From the NCBI RefSeq assembly GCF_910593845.1, contig NZ_CAJVAS010000004.1, positions 1-64,000 on the forward strand: 64,000 nt of DNA. The letters are read 5' to 3'. Position numbers and translations under genes: made by a program. Source of the DNA: Paenibacillus solanacearum. Lineage in GTDB: Bacteria; Bacillota; Bacilli; Paenibacillales; NBRC-103111. Below the pieces are notes generated by a model. It made no database searches. It was not told the DNA's origin and saw nothing but the letters and a program-made list of their open reading frames with translations. Below, piece by piece: positions 43,484 through 52,138 of the stretch (positions are counted from its first letter, which is position 1; each line of letters opens with the position of its first letter).

Positions 43484-45803
43484 TCCTTTCCGAATAACAG
43501 CGCACCTCATAGATCGCAGCCGAAGGATCGCCATGCGTCGCTTCGATAACAATACGCAGCTTCTTCGTCGCCACCGATTGCGCTAAAACATGCTTTCTAT
43601 GCCGATGGTAGTTATGTTCCTCCCTGTGGATTTCTTTCCACTCGTCATCGAGCCAAGCTTGAATCGAATACGCCTTAGTACATTGCGGGTCGCGATAAAA
43701 CGGCTCGTACCAATGATATTCCCTGAATAAATGTCCCGGGAACGTAATAATGACTTCGCGAATGCTGACCGTATCGTTCCATTCCAGCTGCAGCCATTGT
43801 CCTAACGGCTCGTTCGGGTCGGATCTCCACAGGTTGGTCGAAGCATGAGGTCTCGCGGCTCCGCTGATCGCATTGGATGGAGCATAACAGGACTGAGCCG
43901 GCGTTATGCGAAAGCTTAACGTCCCTCCGTCGGACAAGTACCGTCTCATTTTGCCGTTACCCATTTCATAAGCGGACGTCAAGCCGGGAATGACCGTATT
44001 CGCCGAATGCCATTCGACGGCAGGGTTCGCGTCCAGGTCCAGCCGAATGTATCCTGTCTTCGGCAGCCCCGTTAGCCAGGTCAATCCCACGTTCCAATCG
44101 ATCCATCTCTTCCTGCTGCCCGTCGGTACCTGCAGCTCGGTTGCGGCCAGCGGCTGCGAAGGCTCCGTCCGGTAATCCCAAATGTGATCGACCAGTACCA
44201 TGTACGCCTTCACCACCTGATCACTCGCACTCGTATTGGTCAGGCAGACGGAGATAGCATCGATGCGGTCCGCACCGATCGCAATCCACTGTCCTCGGCG
44301 ATGATGCAGCGGCTCATGCATCGTTTTGTATTTTTGCTGATCCTCCTTCTTTCGAAAGCCGAACGTGGTGTCCGTATTCTCCGGACCGGCTCCATACACC
44401 AGCGCCGAGCTGCTTGCCGTTGCGACCGCCTGGCGTGCCAAATCCCGGTTGTCGTCATGCTGTACATTCGGCAAAAAACAGCCTTCGCGCAGCAACGTTT
44501 GCTGGATCTCTGCGGCGTATAAGTGCAGTTCGTTTACCGGAATATCCCGCTGAACCGATATAGCTCCCGCAATTCCAACCGCCTGCCCCATCAGCGCGGT
44601 GGTGGACATGACTCTGACCGTTCCTAAAGCGGCATGCGTAGCGCTTACATTTCGGCCCGCCATCATCAGGTTGTTCACGTCTTTGGAGACGAGCATCCGC
44701 AATGGAATGCCGTATGGACCGCAATACGTTTTCTGCGCGTATTCGCTTGTTTTGCTGTAGCCTTCCGCGCTGGCGGGCTCCGCCGTAGCCGCAAGCAGTC
44801 CGCCCGCGGTATGCAAGTCAATAAACCATCCGCCGAACGCGACTTCATCATAGAATACCGTTCGGGCCGCGACATCGTTCGACGTCATGACATACTGCCC
44901 CATAATGCGCCGGCTTTCCCTCTTGCCGGGAACTTGCCCGATCCAGTCCAGCGCCATTTTCGCCGCTTTGTCTTTCATTTTCGGATCGTGGTTCTTGATC
45001 CAATCCCAGATGCCGAGCGCATGGCGCGTCAATTCATGCCGTATTTCCTCGTTGTCGTAAATGGTGTGCCACGGGACGCCGATTTCAATCCACCAATACC
45101 CGGAAACGATGTCGTAAAAATGCCGGCCCTGCTCGTAGAAATACGCGGGATCTACATGCTTGATCGCCCATTCCGGCGCTTGGAACGGTACGGGCCTTCC
45201 CATATCCTTCGCTTTAAAATGAATCGAGCTGCCCATCGTATCCGTGCTGGCTTGCTCCGGAGCATGCGGTTCATTGAACTCGTCTCTGCCTTCGGTGCCG
45301 AATCGCCACTCGCAGCCCGCCCCATCGGCCACGACTCCATCCCCCGTACAATCGATGAACACACGGCCTTGAATTTCCAGCGTCGTTTCCGCGCCTGCAA
45401 TAACGGCATGAACCGCATGAATGTTGCGCTCATCGCCCATAAGCACTTGTGTAACCGCTGTGTTCAAATGAAACGTAAGGTTCGGCGTCCGTACAGCCAT
45501 ATCATACATCGCCATGTCCCATACGCTATTCGTCCACCCGTTTTCACGGATGCGTTCATGATTATGCGCTCTCTCCTCGATAAGCAGCTCGGACAAGATG
45601 CCGGTTTCTCTGGCATACGCATGAAATTGCGCTGCGCCGTGCGGCGTCACCCGAATTTCCGAGGAGCTGTTCCCGCCGAACACCGGGCGATTATGAATCA
45701 AGCAAGTGCGCGCCCCTTGCCGTGCTGCGGCAACCGCAGCGCAAAAGCCGGCCAATCCTCCTCCGCATACGACGACGTCATACGATTCTTTTTGAAGCTT
45801 CAT
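43446..45803 (-). CDS. FAD-dependent oxidoreductase with discoidin-like C-terminus
   Basis: A 785-residue flavoprotein. The dinucleotide-binding site is near the N-terminus (YDVVVCGGGLAGFCAAVAAARQGAR, then PVFGGNSSSEIRV), with a second FAD contact at IDCTGDGVVADGAG and NLMMAGRNVSATHAALGTVR; this is the FAD_oxidored group common in polysaccharide loci. Residues about 470-780 are beta-rich, with WLQLEWNDTVSIREVIITFP resembling a discoidin/F5-8 fold. ATG at 45803 is preceded by GGTGGAG; the GTG four codons earlier is an alternative. First main gene of operon II. No signal peptide. Confidence 0.88.
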   Translation of the reverse strand: MKLQKESYDVVVCGGGLAGFCAAVAAARQGARTCLIHNRPVFGGNSSSEIRVTPHGAAQFHAYARETGILSELLIEERAHNHERIRENGWTNSVWDMAMYDMAVRTPNLTFHLNTAVTQVLMGDERNIHAVHAVIAGAETTLEIQGRVFIDCTGDGVVADGAGCEWRFGTEGRDEFNEPHAPEQASTDTMGSSIHFKAKDMGRPVPFQAPEWAIKHVDPAYFYEQGRHFYDIVSGYWWIEIGVPWHTIYDNEEIRHELTRHALGIWDWIKNHDPKMKDKAAKMALDWIGQVPGKRESRRIMGQYVMTSNDVAARTVFYDEVAFGGWFIDLHTAGGLLAATAEPASAEGYSKTSEYAQKTYCGPYGIPLRMLVSKDVNNLMMAGRNVSATHAALGTVRVMSTTALMGQAVGIAGAISVQRDIPVNELHLYAAEIQQTLLREGCFLPNVQHDDNRDLARQAVATASSSALVYGAGPENTDTTFGFRKKEDQQKYKTMHEPLHHRRGQWIAIGADRIDAISVCLTNTSASDQVVKAYMVLVDHIWDYRTEPSQPLAATELQVPTGSRKRWIDWNVGLTWLTGLPKTGYIRLDLDANPAVEWHSANTVIPGLTSAYEMGNGKMRRYLSDGGTLSFRITPAQSCYAPSNAISGAARPHASTNLWRSDPNEPLGQWLQLEWNDTVSIREVIITFPGHLFREYHWYEPFYRDPQCTKAYSIQAWLDDEWKEIHREEHNYHRHRKHVLAQSVATKKLRIVIEATHGDPSAAIYEVRCYSERSACSALQSASIS

Positions 45804-45820
45804 TGCGATCTCCACCCCGT

Positions 45821-46060
45821 TTTACTCGTGTATATTTTTTGGCGTAATGATCCTCCGATCGGAGTACCTCCAAGCAGCCGAACTGTTTGTACTCGGTAAA
45901 ACTGTTGATTCACGATTCGATCAATGATCGACTGCCTTTCATCCTACTGTAGCTCCCTGCGGCAAAGCATCGCTTCCATACGACAAACCGGGGTTCCACA
46001 TATTTCCTCCTTTTCTTATTTACTCGTGTAAATTATATATGAGAACCTGCCGATTGGCAA
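45821..46060 (-). promoter_or_regulatory. sigma-A promoter and palindromic operator of operon II
   Basis: Reading leftwards, TTGCCA (46060-46055), 17 bp and TATAAT (46037-46032) form a strong promoter with a start near 46025. The perfect inverted repeat ATTTAC-TCGT-GTAAAT (46018-46033) covers the -10 and start site, the classic place for a repressor. A second partial copy, TTTACTCGTGTATA, is at 45821-45834, just before the FAD gene. The palindrome CTCCGATCGGAG also lies at 45853-45864. A LacI-type repressor is likely; whether it is the one at 55931 is unknown. Confidence 0.65.
45939..46001 (-). CDS. 20-codon leader ORF of operon II
   Basis: Immediately after the promoter, AAAAGGAGGAAAT places a near-perfect ribosome site before ATG TGG AAC CCC. 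The frame encodes MWNPGLSYGSDALPQGATVG and ends at 45939, 135 bp before the FAD gene. The product has no known relative; it may be an attenuation-type leader peptide, a microprotein or a by-product. Translation is predicted from the ribosome site only. Confidence 0.45.
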   Translation of the reverse strand: MWNPGLSYGSDALPQGATVG

Positions 46061-46146
46061 TATAGATTATTGTTTACGTTAAGAATAGCTTCTGATCGAA
46101 GCGTATTCGATGAAGATGCACTCCTGATTGAGATGAATCTTATCAT

Positions 46147-46181
46147 AAAACGATGACCTCACCGCAAAGGGAGGTCATCGT
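46147..46181 (-). terminator. terminator of carbohydrate operon I
   Basis: An 11-bp perfect stem (ACGATGACCTC/GAGGTCATCGT, 10-nt loop) followed by TTTTATG on the minus strand, between operon I and the operon II promoter. Confidence 0.85.
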
Positions 46182-46257
46182 CCGCACATCGATCTACTTC
46201 TCTCCGATCAAAAAGGCAAGTCGGCCGCCGCAAACAGCTTAGCGTAAGCTCCTGGCC

Positions 46258-47331
46258 TTATATTGTCCAATCCAATGTAACTTCGCGCCCGGTTCGGGAC
46301 GATTCATAAATCGCTTCAAGAATCAAATTATTCGTAAACCCGCTCATCACCGGGGTAATCGGCTGTTTTCCTTCACGTATACATTCGATGAAATGACGGT
46401 GAAGACGGATGCGGGCTCCCTCGTCGCCTGCTGGCGGAGTCAGCTCGATCTCCAGAGCACGGTCGAATTGCTCGAACAGCAATTTGCCCTTGTTTCCTTG
46501 AACGGATGCGCCGCCTTCGGAACCCATCAGGTGAATAAACGGTTCGCTGTCCGTATCCATGTGGACGGCCCAGCTCACCTCTAGGTTCAGCGTACTGCCG
46601 TTCTCCATCTTGATGATTGCCGCCGCCAAATCCTCTACATCGTAACGGCCGTTCCAATCGGGCGTCCCCCAGGTGCCGATGCCTTTCTTCTTCGGACCGA
46701 ACTCTGCATACGTGGAACCGGAAACGCTCACCGGCTTCGGGTTGCCCATCAAATGAAGCGACAGGTCAAGCAAATGAACGCCGATATCGATTAACGGACC
46801 TCCCCCCGATTCCTCTTTACGCGTAAACCACGTACCCCATCCCGGAATTCCTTTCCGGCGAAACCATCCGGCCTTCGCATAATAAATATCGCCGAGAGCC
46901 CCCTTTTCCATCTGCTCCTTGACCTGCATCGGTATCGGTTCCCAGCGCATCTGATGGGGAATCATCAGAACTTTCCCTGAAGCCCGCTGGGCGCGGACGA
47001 TTTCCTTAGCTGACTCGACGTCGATCGCCATCGGCTTCTCCAGCATCACATGCTTGCCGCTGCGCAGCGCTTGAACCGCCAAAGAGGCATGCCACTTGTT
47101 GGGGACCCCGATGACGACCGCATCGATACTCGGATCGTTGATCAAGTTTTCCGCTGTTTCATGAACTGTTGGGATATGAAACTCGGCAGCTGCGCTTTGT
47201 GCTACTGGTGCAAATACATCCGTCACCGCCACGATTTCGGCTTCAGGCAGTTGTCCTAACGTATTCATATGTACGCGGCCGATATTTCCCGCGCCGATCA
47301 TACCAAATCGAAAGTTGTCGGTTGCTTTCAT
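46258..47331 (-). CDS. Gfo/Idh/MocA-family dehydrogenase (operon I)
   Basis: A 357-residue sugar dehydrogenase: Rossmann motif GMIGAGNIGRVHM, catalytic Lys in VMLEKPMAIDVESAK and SGGGPLIDIGVHLLDLSLHLMG. It resembles the operon II enzyme (WFRRKGIPGWGTWFTRKE here against WIRRRGIPGKGGWFTTKE there), so the two are paralogues with the same general reaction. ATG at 47331 follows GGAGG. It is the last gene of operon I, just after the LamG protein. Confidence 0.93.
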   Translation of the reverse strand: MKATDNFRFGMIGAGNIGRVHMNTLGQLPEAEIVAVTDVFAPVAQSAAAEFHIPTVHETAENLINDPSIDAVVIGVPNKWHASLAVQALRSGKHVMLEKPMAIDVESAKEIVRAQRASGKVLMIPHQMRWEPIPMQVKEQMEKGALGDIYYAKAGWFRRKGIPGWGTWFTRKEESGGGPLIDIGVHLLDLSLHLMGNPKPVSVSGSTYAEFGPKKKGIGTWGTPDWNGRYDVEDLAAAIIKMENGSTLNLEVSWAVHMDTDSEPFIHLMGSEGGASVQGNKGKLLFEQFDRALEIELTPPAGDEGARIRLHRHFIECIREGKQPITPVMSGFTNNLILEAIYESSRTGREVTLDWTI

Positions 47332-47334
47332 ATG

Positions 47335-49947
47335 CTATTCCTCCAATGAGCCTATACGATGATTGATTTTTTGCTGTTGGTACAAATGCTCGACTTCCAA
47401 TGACGTTAATGTTTTGCCGAATATCATCACGTGATCCATCATGCCGGTGAAGTACGAAGTGCCGCCAGGACTTCTACCGATGGCATCCGGCTGGGTCGGG
47501 AGAAAACGCTCGTAAACGTTTCGGCTGAAACTGACGGAACCGCCGATCGGCTGTTGCTCGACCCCATCTACATATAACCTGATGTTGTTCCCTTTAAAGT
47601 CCAGTATCCCGACGATGTGGCGCCAAGTTCCCGATGGCTGATAGGCGAAATCTTTGGTCGAATACGGATCCGCAGGCGTACTTCTTCCGGCAACCCGGAT
47701 GGAATTGCTTAATACAACAAGCTCATAGCCTGCAGTCGCTCCATTAATCCTTGTTCCGAACAGCGTTCTGCCGCCGGTACCAGCAAGCACCCTTTCGTTA
47801 ATCCAGCCGGAAAACGCAATCGACGGCGAGCCGTTTAAAGCTGCCCCCATTTTGTAATCTAAGTCTACGTAGTCAACATTGCCGTCAAAACGCAAGCCTT
47901 GACCCTGTTTCCCAGAAAGCCACGAGGCCCCCATGATTTTTCCATCCAGCTCGGAATCGGATGAATCCGGAGCCGTCGTCCCGCTTCCTTCATTAAACTT
48001 CCAATATCCCTTCAGACCGTCGTATGCCAGCTCATTAATTTCATTCGGCGACAACGCTCTCCCATATACTTTCACCTCATCGATCAGACCGTCGAAGAAC
48101 CCACCGTTCGCCGGACTTTTGCCAATCGTATCCGGTTGCTGTGAAGATCCGGGATGATAAGCTTGGCTGCCGAAGGTGATTTTCCGATCTTTCGCTGGGG
48201 TTTGCGGCACACCGTCGATATAAAGCTGAATAGAATTGTTCTTATAATCAATAATTCCCGCTACATGATGCCATTGCGCCGTAGAGGTATAGGGATAATC
48301 TTTATACTCGTAATTCTCACCCGCGCCGCTTCTTCCGCCTACTCTAATATGATTGCCGCGCAGCAGCACTTCGGCTCCCGCTTTATTATCGGCTGCGTTC
48401 GTGGCGAACAGCCAACCGCCTTCCGCACCTCCCGCAGGCAGCGAACGATTGTTGATCCAACCGGTAATCGTGACAGCAGAAGCATGGTTTAGCGCCGATT
48501 TCAACTGATTTCCAAGACCCACGTATTGATCTTCTCCATTGAAGCTCAGCCCGCCTCCCAAATAACTGGAAGTTCTCGTCGCTCCATACACGGTTCCGGT
48601 TACTCCGAATCTGGAGGAATCCGAAACGAGCGATCCGGAAGCTTCATTAAAGGACCATGCACCTCTGGGAGGATCCATATAGCTCCGAAAATTTTTGAAC
48701 CGGTGGAATGTGATCCGGTTGCTGTTATGATACGTATCTGCGCCATCATAGGAGGTGCGGACAGCATAGATGATGTCGTCTCCGTCGATCTGCCAATCGA
48801 CATATTGAAACCCGACTTTGGCTATCGAATTCTGCAGCGACAGGCCCGAGTCGTCCGATATCAACTTCCGAACATGATTCCAGTGCACAAGATCGGCCGA
48901 AAAATACAAGGAAAGCACATTTCTTTGATCCGCTTTGGAGGGAGCCGTATTATTGTTCACAAGGGATAAATAGGTGCCGCTCGCTTCATCATAGAGCAAC
49001 GTAAATTTACTCATCCCGCCGGGAAAATCGATGAAGCCTGTGGCGGGATCGAAGCTGACGCTGCGGTTGTCTGCCGATAGCTTGACGTTTGCCGCTTTGC
49101 CGCTGATCGGAGTCGAATTCATCCGCAATACATTCCACATTTCTCCGCTTGGCGCTTGCACGATATTTCCTTCCAGCCAGCCGGGCTTCGTGCTGTTCCA
49201 CGATGCGGGTGTCCAAGCCGGGTTGTACGCCAACTCGTTGGTTTTCGTCCAATTGGCCGCGTCCAGCAGATCTGCATTCGCAGGCGCGGAAACGACCATC
49301 GCCTTGAAGTGCTTCGGCCATTCATACGGAGGGCCCGCGGCTTCGAACGCCCGGTATATTCTCCCGTTTGCGATGATGACGGAAGTCGGTGCGGTCTGAT
49401 ACCCGTCTGTACCGTTCGTTCCGTTCGCTGTGAATAATAGACCGCTCTTCGAATCGGATGGCGTCGTCCAGGTGCTGCCGCGATCTATGGATTTGCGGAT
49501 GACGATCGATTTGAACGGTTTGCCGGAAACACCGAACAAATAAACGCTGCCCTCGTGCATAAACAGTTTTCCGTAATACATTTGGTCGAGCAGAGCAACC
49601 TTCACCCAAGATAGCCCATTGTCCTCCGAACGAAAAACCGATGTCTTCTGACTCGGGTCGTTCGGACCAAAATAATCATGTGAAGCAAGCAGTGTATTTC
49701 CGTCTACGCGCACGATACTCGGCGAGCCAAGATAAACCTGAGTGGACGCATCGCTGAAGTCGATCTGCGAAACGAGCGTTTGGGAAAACGCCGAATCGTA
49801 GCGTTCCGCTTGATTACCGGGATCGACCGGCTTATCAGGTCGCTTCTGAGACCAGACCGACTGATCATTGTATAAAGAAGCAATCATACCGGCTAGAAAA
49901 GTAAGAACGAGCAGGTGTTTCTTCATGTTTCGAAATTGAAGTTTCAC
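47335..49947 (-). CDS. secreted sialidase-like propeller with two LamG domains
   Basis: An 870-residue exported protein. The signal peptide is KKHLLVLTFLAGMIASLY; residues about 45-425 form a six-bladed sialidase-type propeller (SEDNGLSWVKV and SIDRGSTWTTP are Asp-box-like), and 430-640 and 645-860 are two LamG/concanavalin repeats (WSFNEASGSLVSDSS, WKFNEGSGTTAPDSS, both ending with DEVKVYGRAL or DHVMIFGKTL). GTG at 49947 follows GGAAGGGAAGGG. The propeller is paralogous to the cytosolic protein at 52139 (GWLEGNIVQ against GWLETNVVQ). Probably a glycosidase or glycan-binding protein; catalytic Arg triad not confirmed. Confidence 0.85.
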   Translation of the reverse strand: MKLQFRNMKKHLLVLTFLAGMIASLYNDQSVWSQKRPDKPVDPGNQAERYDSAFSQTLVSQIDFSDASTQVYLGSPSIVRVDGNTLLASHDYFGPNDPSQKTSVFRSEDNGLSWVKVALLDQMYYGKLFMHEGSVYLFGVSGKPFKSIVIRKSIDRGSTWTTPSDSKSGLLFTANGTNGTDGYQTAPTSVIIANGRIYRAFEAAGPPYEWPKHFKAMVVSAPANADLLDAANWTKTNELAYNPAWTPASWNSTKPGWLEGNIVQAPSGEMWNVLRMNSTPISGKAANVKLSADNRSVSFDPATGFIDFPGGMSKFTLLYDEASGTYLSLVNNNTAPSKADQRNVLSLYFSADLVHWNHVRKLISDDSGLSLQNSIAKVGFQYVDWQIDGDDIIYAVRTSYDGADTYHNSNRITFHRFKNFRSYMDPPRGAWSFNEASGSLVSDSSRFGVTGTVYGATRTSSYLGGGLSFNGEDQYVGLGNQLKSALNHASAVTITGWINNRSLPAGGAEGGWLFATNAADNKAGAEVLLRGNHIRVGGRSGAGENYEYKDYPYTSTAQWHHVAGIIDYKNNSIQLYIDGVPQTPAKDRKITFGSQAYHPGSSQQPDTIGKSPANGGFFDGLIDEVKVYGRALSPNEINELAYDGLKGYWKFNEGSGTTAPDSSDSELDGKIMGASWLSGKQGQGLRFDGNVDYVDLDYKMGAALNGSPSIAFSGWINERVLAGTGGRTLFGTRINGATAGYELVVLSNSIRVAGRSTPADPYSTKDFAYQPSGTWRHIVGILDFKGNNIRLYVDGVEQQPIGGSVSFSRNVYERFLPTQPDAIGRSPGGTSYFTGMMDHVMIFGKTLTSLEVEHLYQQQKINHRIGSLEE

Positions 49948-50040
49948 TGGCTTTCAACCCTTCCCTTCCATATCGATCGGCCCCCATCAGGCGGCTTCGA
50001 ATCGGTAATCCACGCAGCCTTAACGGGGGTCATCCCGGCA

Positions 50041-52083
50041 TCAGATTAGCGACGTTTTTAACTCGCCATTATTGTCGACGTATACTTTATATTTTTGGGT
50101 GCCGTCGGGCGTTGTCATGATCACGCCGTCCGCGACATGCACATTCGACCAGCGCTGCGCCGATGTGCCCAGACTGGCGCCTTTATCCGTCTTCGGACTG
50201 GCCGTCCCGGTGAAATCGGCGTTGCCGGAAGAAGCGATTTTTATTTTGGCATCGCCCTTGACCCGGAACTCGTAGCCGTCGATGCTGTCCGTAACGAAGC
50301 TGCCGCTCACTTTGTTAATATTGCCGTGCAGCTCAAGGTTCGCACCGGGCGTGACGGATAACGCCGATTTGCCGTCTGCATTTTGCATTTTGATTCGCTG
50401 ATCCTTGGGACCCCGGATGACAAAATCCCGTTCGTCATCCAATGGAAACGTCTCGAAGCTGTCGAATACGTACCGGGGCAAAAAGAACCCGCCATCCGTA
50501 TACCGGACTCCCGATAACCGCTTGAACTTCGGCGCTTTATCCACCGAAACGTGAAACTCCGTTCCGATAAATTGAACGTTCTCCGTTTGACCGCAAGGAT
50601 AAGCGCCTCTGGCTCCTGCCGCATTCCGGTAAGGCGCAGCAATCATTCTGCCGCCGCCCAGAACGCCGTCGAACCTTCTGGCCGACTCGAAGTAACACGC
50701 GATAAACTGAATGTCGTCGGCGTCATGAAGATGGAGCAGTACGTCCTCAAATCCTTGAATCGTGCAGCTAATAAACTTCAGCGCACGCAAATTCCCGCTA
50801 GCTTCAATATTTTTGGAGACGCCAAGCCCAATATCGTTATGCGATGCTCCACGTTTGGAGGTATGCTCCAAGCCTGCAATGTAGCAGTTTAGATACGTCG
50901 TGCCGGAAAAGCCTGTACTGTACGGGGAAAGTCTCAAGCCGTCGCCAACATTTGCTACAAGCGAAGGGTTCGCCGAAATACCGCCAAGCGTCATTTTATC
51001 CCCCGATACCTGCGTCCAGGTGTAAGCCGCATAGGTCCCCGCCACCCTCACCAGTCCAGATGAAGGAATCGGGCTGCTGTTCCACCAAGGAATTTCGATC
51101 GTATAGTTGCCGCTCGAACCCCCGATCTCCGTAATCCGGTAAAGGTCTCCTCCGCGTACGCACACGCCGGTCCGGCCTTGGAATACGCAATCGTAAAACC
51201 GGTTTCGCTCCGCTCCCGCACTTTTATACTCGTCGCCCAGCGTTCCGGCCGTTTGCAGCTTGGCGGCGATACGCCAATAGCCGACAATCTGCACGTTATG
51301 CATCACAATATCCTGCGCGTTGTCGATAAATACGCCTACATCCCACTCATCTCCAAGCGCGAACGAATTTTTATTGTTATAGCCGTCAATGCCGTTGTAA
51401 TTAGGAACGATTCGCAAATTACGGATGGCGGCATATTCACAGCCTTTGGGAAAATAAAGCCCCGCCGAAAACTTTCTCGTCGTCGCCGGACTGCTGCTCG
51501 TCGCATCTCCATTACGGAAATTGGTCAGCCTGTACTGGGCGTCGGCATGATTCGGCAGCGTATTCGTATTATCGAGTACGCCACCGGAGGGGTACATGTC
51601 TGTCGCATACGTCACCTGGTATGCTTTCGGGCCCGGACCGGTGAACCGCAGCTCTGTCGGAGCCGGACGCTTGATGCGATCCGTGAAATAAAGATCCCAG
51701 GCGCTCACGCCGACACCCTCCAGCGTCACTCCCGCTCTCATGATGAGCGTCCCGGTTACTTTATAAATCCCCGTAGGGAGCACTACGGTGCCCCCGCCGT
51801 GATCTGCACAATAATCGATCGCTTCCTGAATTTTTGCCGTATCGTCGGCCACGCCGTCGCCTATCGCTCCGAGCTCTTTCGCGTTCAGTACACCATACGT
51901 CGCCTGCACGACCGAACTGTTCTCGCCGCTCGCGACAGACGCGCTTGCTTGCAGCAGTCCTCCCGCAGCCACGACCACGCCGGCCGCTCCCATGGAAACA
52001 AGCAGATCCCTTCTGCTTATGCGTTTCGGAACTTCCTCTTTTCTCGTGTGGTCTGTACCATGCTCTTCATTGAACTCCGACAT
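50041..52083 (-). CDS. Tat-exported parallel beta-helix protein (pectate lyase-like)
   Basis: A 680-residue protein. A twin-arginine signal KRISRRDLLVSMGAAGVVVA (residues about 20-45) marks it for export folded. The right-handed beta-helix starts VLNAKELGAIGDGVADDTAKIQ, the signature of Pectate_lyase_3/GH28-like proteins, and runs to about residue 560. The C-terminal 100 residues (SGNADFTGTASPKTDK, TSAQRWSNVHV, NNGELKT) resemble phage tail-fibre repeats. ATG at 52083 follows GGGAGGA; an upstream extension lacks a ribosome site. It probably cleaves or binds a polysaccharide outside the cell; no catalytic residue can be assigned. Confidence 0.85.
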   Translation of the reverse strand: MSEFNEEHGTDHTRKEEVPKRISRRDLLVSMGAAGVVVAAGGLLQASASVASGENSSVVQATYGVLNAKELGAIGDGVADDTAKIQEAIDYCADHGGGTVVLPTGIYKVTGTLIMRAGVTLEGVGVSAWDLYFTDRIKRPAPTELRFTGPGPKAYQVTYATDMYPSGGVLDNTNTLPNHADAQYRLTNFRNGDATSSSPATTRKFSAGLYFPKGCEYAAIRNLRIVPNYNGIDGYNNKNSFALGDEWDVGVFIDNAQDIVMHNVQIVGYWRIAAKLQTAGTLGDEYKSAGAERNRFYDCVFQGRTGVCVRGGDLYRITEIGGSSGNYTIEIPWWNSSPIPSSGLVRVAGTYAAYTWTQVSGDKMTLGGISANPSLVANVGDGLRLSPYSTGFSGTTYLNCYIAGLEHTSKRGASHNDIGLGVSKNIEASGNLRALKFISCTIQGFEDVLLHLHDADDIQFIACYFESARRFDGVLGGGRMIAAPYRNAAGARGAYPCGQTENVQFIGTEFHVSVDKAPKFKRLSGVRYTDGGFFLPRYVFDSFETFPLDDERDFVIRGPKDQRIKMQNADGKSALSVTPGANLELHGNINKVSGSFVTDSIDGYEFRVKGDAKIKIASSGNADFTGTASPKTDKGASLGTSAQRWSNVHVADGVIMTTPDGTQKYKVYVDNNGELKTSLI

Positions 52084-52138
52084 GTATTCGTCCTCCCTCT
52101 GGATAGAAGATCCGATCCTATGCCATCTCCATCCAGAT

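Noticed and set aside
44634..45899. 421-codon plus-strand frame
   Set aside because: It lies fully antisense to the FAD oxidoreductase, which has clear motifs; Arg/His excess and no start signal.
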